Positions 59,240-64,000 of a stretch of DNA of 64,000 nt are shown piece by piece (position 1 is the first letter of the stretch; each line of letters opens with the position of its first letter). This stretch comes from Maratus speciosus (taxonomy: Eukaryota > Arthropoda > Arachnida > Araneae > Salticidae): assembly GCA_963932465.1 (NCBI GenBank), contig OZ010786.1:445272619-445336618 (forward strand), read 5' to 3'. The translations under genes and the position numbers were made by a program. The notes below the pieces were generated by a model. The model was not told where the DNA came from and ran no database searches. It saw only the letters and a list, made by a program, of their open reading frames with translations.

Positions 59240-60305
59240 TTACCTAACCCATACATGACTACTCCCAAGTCAAAATATTTTCCCCAATTACTAATTGACT
59301 ATTTGACCCCCATTCTAGTGCTACCCTATTGAATGTGTTTCACTGCTGTTTTAAAGGCTTGGCTTGTTGCATCACGGAAGGATGTGTGTCTTGTTTGTAT
59401 ATCAAAAGATGATTTAGTTTTAATTTTAATTCAAATGTTTGATTGCTTTCTGAAATGTGTCGTCATTCTCTTTTGGCACATGAATTTAAAAATTTCTGTT
59501 ATAGAGACATGTTATAATTCTAAACCATGTCGATATCATATTTTTAGTTGAACCATTAATATTTAAACAAGTTTTATTGTGATGGATATTGGCTGATGCT
59601 ATGCCAGAATTAAGAAATAGCGTTCCCTTTTTATGGGAATCTGAAGATAAGATTCAAAGATCATCTGTTTTTAAACATTCCTGTGGATTTTTAGTTTAAA
59701 TTAATTTAACAAGATTTTCAAGCTTATGACCAAAGTGGACATTTCTCTTCCTACATTTGTCTAATTAAAATGAAGATTTTAAGGGGACAAGGAAAGCCCT
59801 ATCTCCACCATGTTAAATTCATCAACTTTATGTACCTTTTTCTCAGAAATGATGAAAGATAGAGGTTTAGATTTTTTAGAGTAGTTAAAATAATATGATT
59901 TACGTATTTTAACAGACAATTTTCTTTCTAAGTGAAACTCAAAATTAATTATTATTTATTGAAAGTCATTTTTAAATTAGCATTTTTGGTAAGATTTCAC
60001 AGCCTAAAATAAATAATTCTCAGCAAATCATTAAATCCCTGTGTTAAAGTATACAATATACCATAATATAAGTATTAAATAAAAATCTGAGTTCTGAAGT
60101 TTAATAGATATTGAAAAAAAAAAAAAAAAAAGGAACATAAACATGAAAAATTCAAGCTTTCAAAAAAAGTCCATTAAAGATTTAAATGGCCATTAAGCTG
60201 TGAAAGTACTCTTAGAAAAGAATGAATAATTTCAACACTTATTTTTTTATATGTAAACATGTGCGACACGTTGTTGGAAAGAGAAAAGTTTAAACTTTTT
60301 AATGA
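59240..60305. other. Intron segment, unassigned
   Basis: AT-rich; a ~20-base A run at ~60115. No exon. Confidence 0.45.
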
Positions 60306-60309
60306 TATA

Positions 60310-61654
60310 ATTAAACAGAAATCTAATTTGCAGAACAAATTAAAAAAACAAAATTTATTTCCTAAATTGTTTAAGCCTGAGAAGGGGCAGATTTCATTCA
60401 ATTCATTCTACATTTAATGTTAAATTTTTGTAACAAATAAGCTAAACCAATTGAACATTAAAAAATAAAAATGAAATTCATACAATATAATGCTTTAAAC
60501 ACCTATATACTTAGATTCCGTTCAAATGAAAATGAAATAAATCTTAGACTTTTTTTAAAGTTTTGTATTTTGCATGTACCTTATCATATTATGTACAATC
60601 GTCATAAACATAATGCAAAATCTGCACTACAAATATTTACAACTTAAAAATGGAAAAAGTCTAAGATTTATTTCAATTTCATTTGAACGGAATCTAAGTA
60701 TATAGGTGTTTAACGCATTATATTGTATGAATTTCATTTTTATTTTTTGATGTTCAATTGGTTTAGCTTATTTGTTACAAAATTTTAACATTAAATGTAG
60801 AATGAATTGAATGAAATATCTTAATATCTGCCCCTTCTCAGGCTTAAACAATTTAGGAAATAAATTTTGTTTTTTTTAATTTGTTCTGCAAATTAGGTTT
60901 TTGTTTAATATGTCAAGTTTTTTAATAACTACTGCATTCAGACAAACACATTTCAAAATTAATGGAGGGTATCATCATGAGGCTTTGATTTGTGCGATAT
61001 CGCATCACAATTTGTGATGCAATTTACCTATGTATAATTCAAAATGTTCACCAGTGCAGTAATGCAGGTTGTTGTAGTTTGGTCAAAAAATTACAATCTG
61101 AACTTAAAAAATCTGCTTGAAAATGTCATTTTTTTCCCACTATGACGTCATATTCATCTTCTTTTTAATTAAAAAAAAAAAAAAAAAAACTCTTTCAGTT
61201 TCATGTTTCACGTGAAAATCATTCAACTAAAAATAGGCAAATTATTATTACGGCTTTTGAATTATTTACAACAATGAAGGAAAAATGTTAAATTTTATTA
61301 GAAAATGTCCGTTGATTCTCAATGAAAAAAGCAAAATTTGGAATTAAGAAAAATATTTGAATAATGTAAATAAAAATTAGCCCATGTTACTCTCTAGATT
61401 ATAATCCACCTATATGCAAAGGCATTTTATGATCCATTTTGATCCTGACGTCTGGCAAATGTTTTTACACTTTGAATTTATAATATTATTAAAATTAGCA
61501 AAGAATTAAAAATGAGTGGCAGGGACAAAAAGGTGGTATGAAAAAATGAAAAAGTTATGATCTCCATAGGCTTTTCTATGTTAAATTAACATTGAGAAGT
61601 GACACTGGAAATAAATAAGTATTGCACTGCCGCACAATACTTAAATTAAACAAA
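60310..61654. repeat. Tandem duplication, unit A (with internal palindrome)
   Basis: Contains a palindrome with ~240-bp arms (about 60312-60555 and 60655-60912; AAACAATTTAGGAAATAAAT and its inverse) around a ~100-bp centre. A ~430-bp tail follows (GATATCGCATCACAATTTGT; TTGTTGTAGTTTGGTC). The same order recurs in unit B. Confidence 0.75.
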
Positions 61655-61858
61655 AACTGAATTTGCAGAACAAATAAAAAAAACAAAATTTATTTCCTAA
61701 ATTGTTTAAGCCCGAGAAGGGGCAGATATTAAGATATTTCCTTCAATTCGTTTTACATTTAATGTTAAATTTTTGTAACAAATAAGTTAAACCAATTGAA
61801 CATTAAAAAATAAAAATGAAATTCATGCAATATAATGCTTTAAACACCCATATACTTA

Positions 61859-62846
61859 CAAGGGAACCACTTTTGGTGTTGCTCACACCTAGCATCAAGA
61901 CCTGGTGCGTTTTGTAGCCCTATACATAAAAGTTAGAGAACCGATAAAATTTCTCTGTTAAAATCATATTTTATATACTTTTAGTTTTTTATTATTACAT
62001 TTTTATTTGTTTATTTCACGCCAAAGGTGAGTTAAGTCGCCAAATATGGCGCTACAATTTTTCCGACCGCTTTATCCAATGAGTAAATATCCAGTACATA
62101 TTACTAGTATACAGATTGCAATTTTTTTTAAAAAATAATTGATAGCATAAGAAACAAATATTAGGTTTTTATTTCTTTTTCTATGCAGACGATAAATATA
62201 TAAGTAATAAATATAATTCTATAAAAGCTTCGAAGATCATTGAAAACTATTTTTTCGTGAAATACAAAATAAGCAAACAATTTTCTTTTGAAATCGAATG
62301 GAATAAAGTTTCGAATGTTTAAAATGAAATGCTGCTGTATTAAATGGTCCTTTGGTAAAAGTAATCATAAAGTAAATTAATATTTTTACACAATTTAGAA
62401 AAATTACTGTTGCTAAATATATCGGACATTGCAATTTCTAGCCATTACAAATTCAGTTATGACATTTGACTAGGGTTGCCGTAAAGCTCTACTTTTGAAA
62501 ATAAACGCCAACTGTTTCCCTGCCAAAAATATGAATATAATGTTGCAATTTTTCAAAATCAAATTCGTGAGTTTTTGAAGGAATTTTCGAACTTTTTTAA
62601 ATATTTTATACTTATTATTAACTAATTTATATTTTTAAATAAATGCTTTTCTTTAAAAAAATTCAATGTTAATAGTCCGATAAGTGGTCTCGAAAATTGC
62701 ATTTTCTGAAAGTTATGCTGCTGTAAAAACAAGAAATATTATTTTAACAGAAAAATGTTATCGATTCTCAAGCTTCATAATATAGGGCTTTAAAATGCAC
62801 CAGGTCTCAATACTAGGTGCGAGCAACACCAAAAGTGGTTCCCTTG
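61859..62846. mobile_element. DNA element with CAAGGGAACCACTTTTGGTG ends, TTA duplication
   Basis: 988 bp with 26 identical terminal bases (CAAGGGAACCACTTTTGGTG then TTGCTC) and ~90-bp inverted repeats overall. Flanked by TTA (61856-61858, 62847-62849). Unit A shows the empty site (CTTAGATTCCG). A 3-bp TWA duplication suggests the PIF/Harbinger group. Non-coding. Confidence 0.75.
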
Positions 62847-63400
62847 TTAGATTCTGTTCAAATGAAATCGAAATAAATCTTAGACTTTTTTTTAAGTTTT
62901 GTATTTTGCATGTACCCTATCATATTATGTACAATCGTCATAAACATAATGCAAAATCTGCAGTACAAATATTTACAACTTAAAAATGGAAAAAGTCTAA
63001 GATTTATTTTGATTTCATTTGAACGGAATCTAAGTATATAGGTGTTTAAAGCATTATATTGTATGAATTTCATTTTTATTTTTTAATGTTCAATTGGTTT
63101 AGCTTATTTGTTACAAAAATTTAACATTAAATGTAGAACAAATTGAATGAAATATCTTAATATCTGCCCCTTCTCGGGCTTAAACAATTTAGGAAATAAA
63201 TTTTGTTTTTTTAATTTGTTCTGCAAATTAGGTTTTTGTTTAATATGTCAAGTTTTTTAATAACTACTGCATTCAGACAAACACATTTCAAAATTAATGG
63301 AGGGTGTCATCATCAAGCTTTGATTTGTGTGATATCGCATCACAATTTGTGATGCAATTTACCTATGTATAATTCAAAATGTTTCACCAGTGCAGTAATG

Positions 63401-63795
63401 TGGGAATTTCGTAAGAATACTTGAATCAGACTGAATGCTTCCGACATTGTATTCTGTTTTCGAGATTAAAAAGGAAAACTAGCCTTAACAAAGCTGTGTG
63501 AAGTGGAAATGCAGAAAAAGTAAATACAACGAAAATGAGTTCGACGCAGGTTTTGTTAAAAAGGAACAGAACATTTTTCGGTGAAATAAGATAGAATATT
63601 TAAACGACATAAGAAAATCTTAGAAATATTCAACGGTGCTAAATAAATGAAGTCAACGTTGTTGTTTTTAAAGTTAAATAGAGATCGAAAAGAGTGCTTT
63701 TTAACTGTATTTTTGTTTTGTCTTCGTCTTAATAAATGTCAGTGTTCGTCTCAGAAGTGAATTATGATTTATAAATAGAGCCACATCCCATAAAG
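63401..63795. mobile_element. 395-bp insertion present only in unit B
   Basis: Absent from unit A at the matching point (GCAGTAATG/CAGGTTG). ATG flanks both sides, possibly a 3-bp duplication. No terminal repeats recognised; a deletion in unit A is the alternative. Confidence 0.4.
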
Positions 63796-64000
63796 ATGCA
63801 GGTTGTTGTAGTTTGGTCAAAAAATTACAATCAGAACTTAAAAAATCTACTTGAAAATGTCATCAGTTTCTTCAGTTTCATGTTTCACATGAAAATCATT
63901 CAACTAAAAATAGGCAAATTATTATGGCTTTTGAATTATTTACAACAATGAAGGAAAAATGTTAAATTTTATTAGAAAATGTCCGTTGATTCTCAATGAA

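Larger units (their letters stand above)
61655..64000. repeat. Tandem duplication, unit B (cut by the window end)
   Basis: Same sequence order as unit A, with two extra inserts: 61859-62846 and about 63401-63795. Removing both restores collinearity with unit A to the end of the window. Similarity is high (~95% by eye). Confidence 0.75.

Noticed and set aside
62795..63073. Mirror-image open frames on both strands
   Set aside because: Produced by the palindrome of unit B; the same peptides occur at 60480-60720 in unit A.

Overview
The window is animal nuclear DNA, very AT-rich, with one protein-coding gene on the + strand drowned in transposable elements. I read eight exons of a UBE2O-type E2/E3 hybrid ubiquitin ligase. 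All joins keep frame and use GT..AG introns. Neither end of the gene is present: the N-terminal third lies upstream of base 1439, and the UBC catalytic domain would lie beyond base 64000, past an intron longer than 19 kb. Long TE-filled introns, a Penelope-like retroelement with a GIY-YIG domain, and the transposon mix suggest an arthropod, perhaps a chelicerate such as a spider. That assignment is inference.

Layout. Intron 1 (1618-14365) holds a TA-flanked fold-back element (1763-7998) broken by a 4.5 kb Helitron-like insertion and a 1 kb pogo-like insertion, an 8-bp-TSD hAT-like element (8679-9887), and MITEs at 11941 and 13617. Exons lie at 14366-14468, 14565-14667, 18458-18563, 18644-18772 and 22970-23064. 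Between them are a second Helitron-like end and a tRNA-derived SINE split by a hAT-like element.

The 16 kb intron 23065-39428 contains a GGGTTCCGTA-family element. It also contains a 7.7 kb hAT-like element (27116-34778) carrying, among others, an inverted double Penelope-like element and a pogo-like element. A Tc3-like transposon nested in a Tigger-like MITE follows. Then come the coiled-coil exon (39429-39659), decayed pogo/jerky transposase debris, and a 644-bp exon (44016-44659).

The rest (44660-64000) is intron. It holds two hAT-like elements with CAGTGACCCGGAGC ends, two arrays of a ~31 bp repeat facing each other in opposite orientation (50998-53130), a 2.8 kb hAT-like element with a decayed transposase (55349-58104), and a tandem duplication containing a palindrome and a nested TTA-flanked element (60310-64000).

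I found no new multi-gene biological system. The most interesting signals are the inverted Penelope pair inserted as one unit with a 14-bp target duplication, a hammerhead-ribozyme-like motif in both of its arms, the facing minisatellite arrays, and several nestings whose insertion order can be read from the target-site duplications. No rRNA, functional tRNA or CRISPR array was recognised. All family names rest on reading motifs by eye; no search was run.
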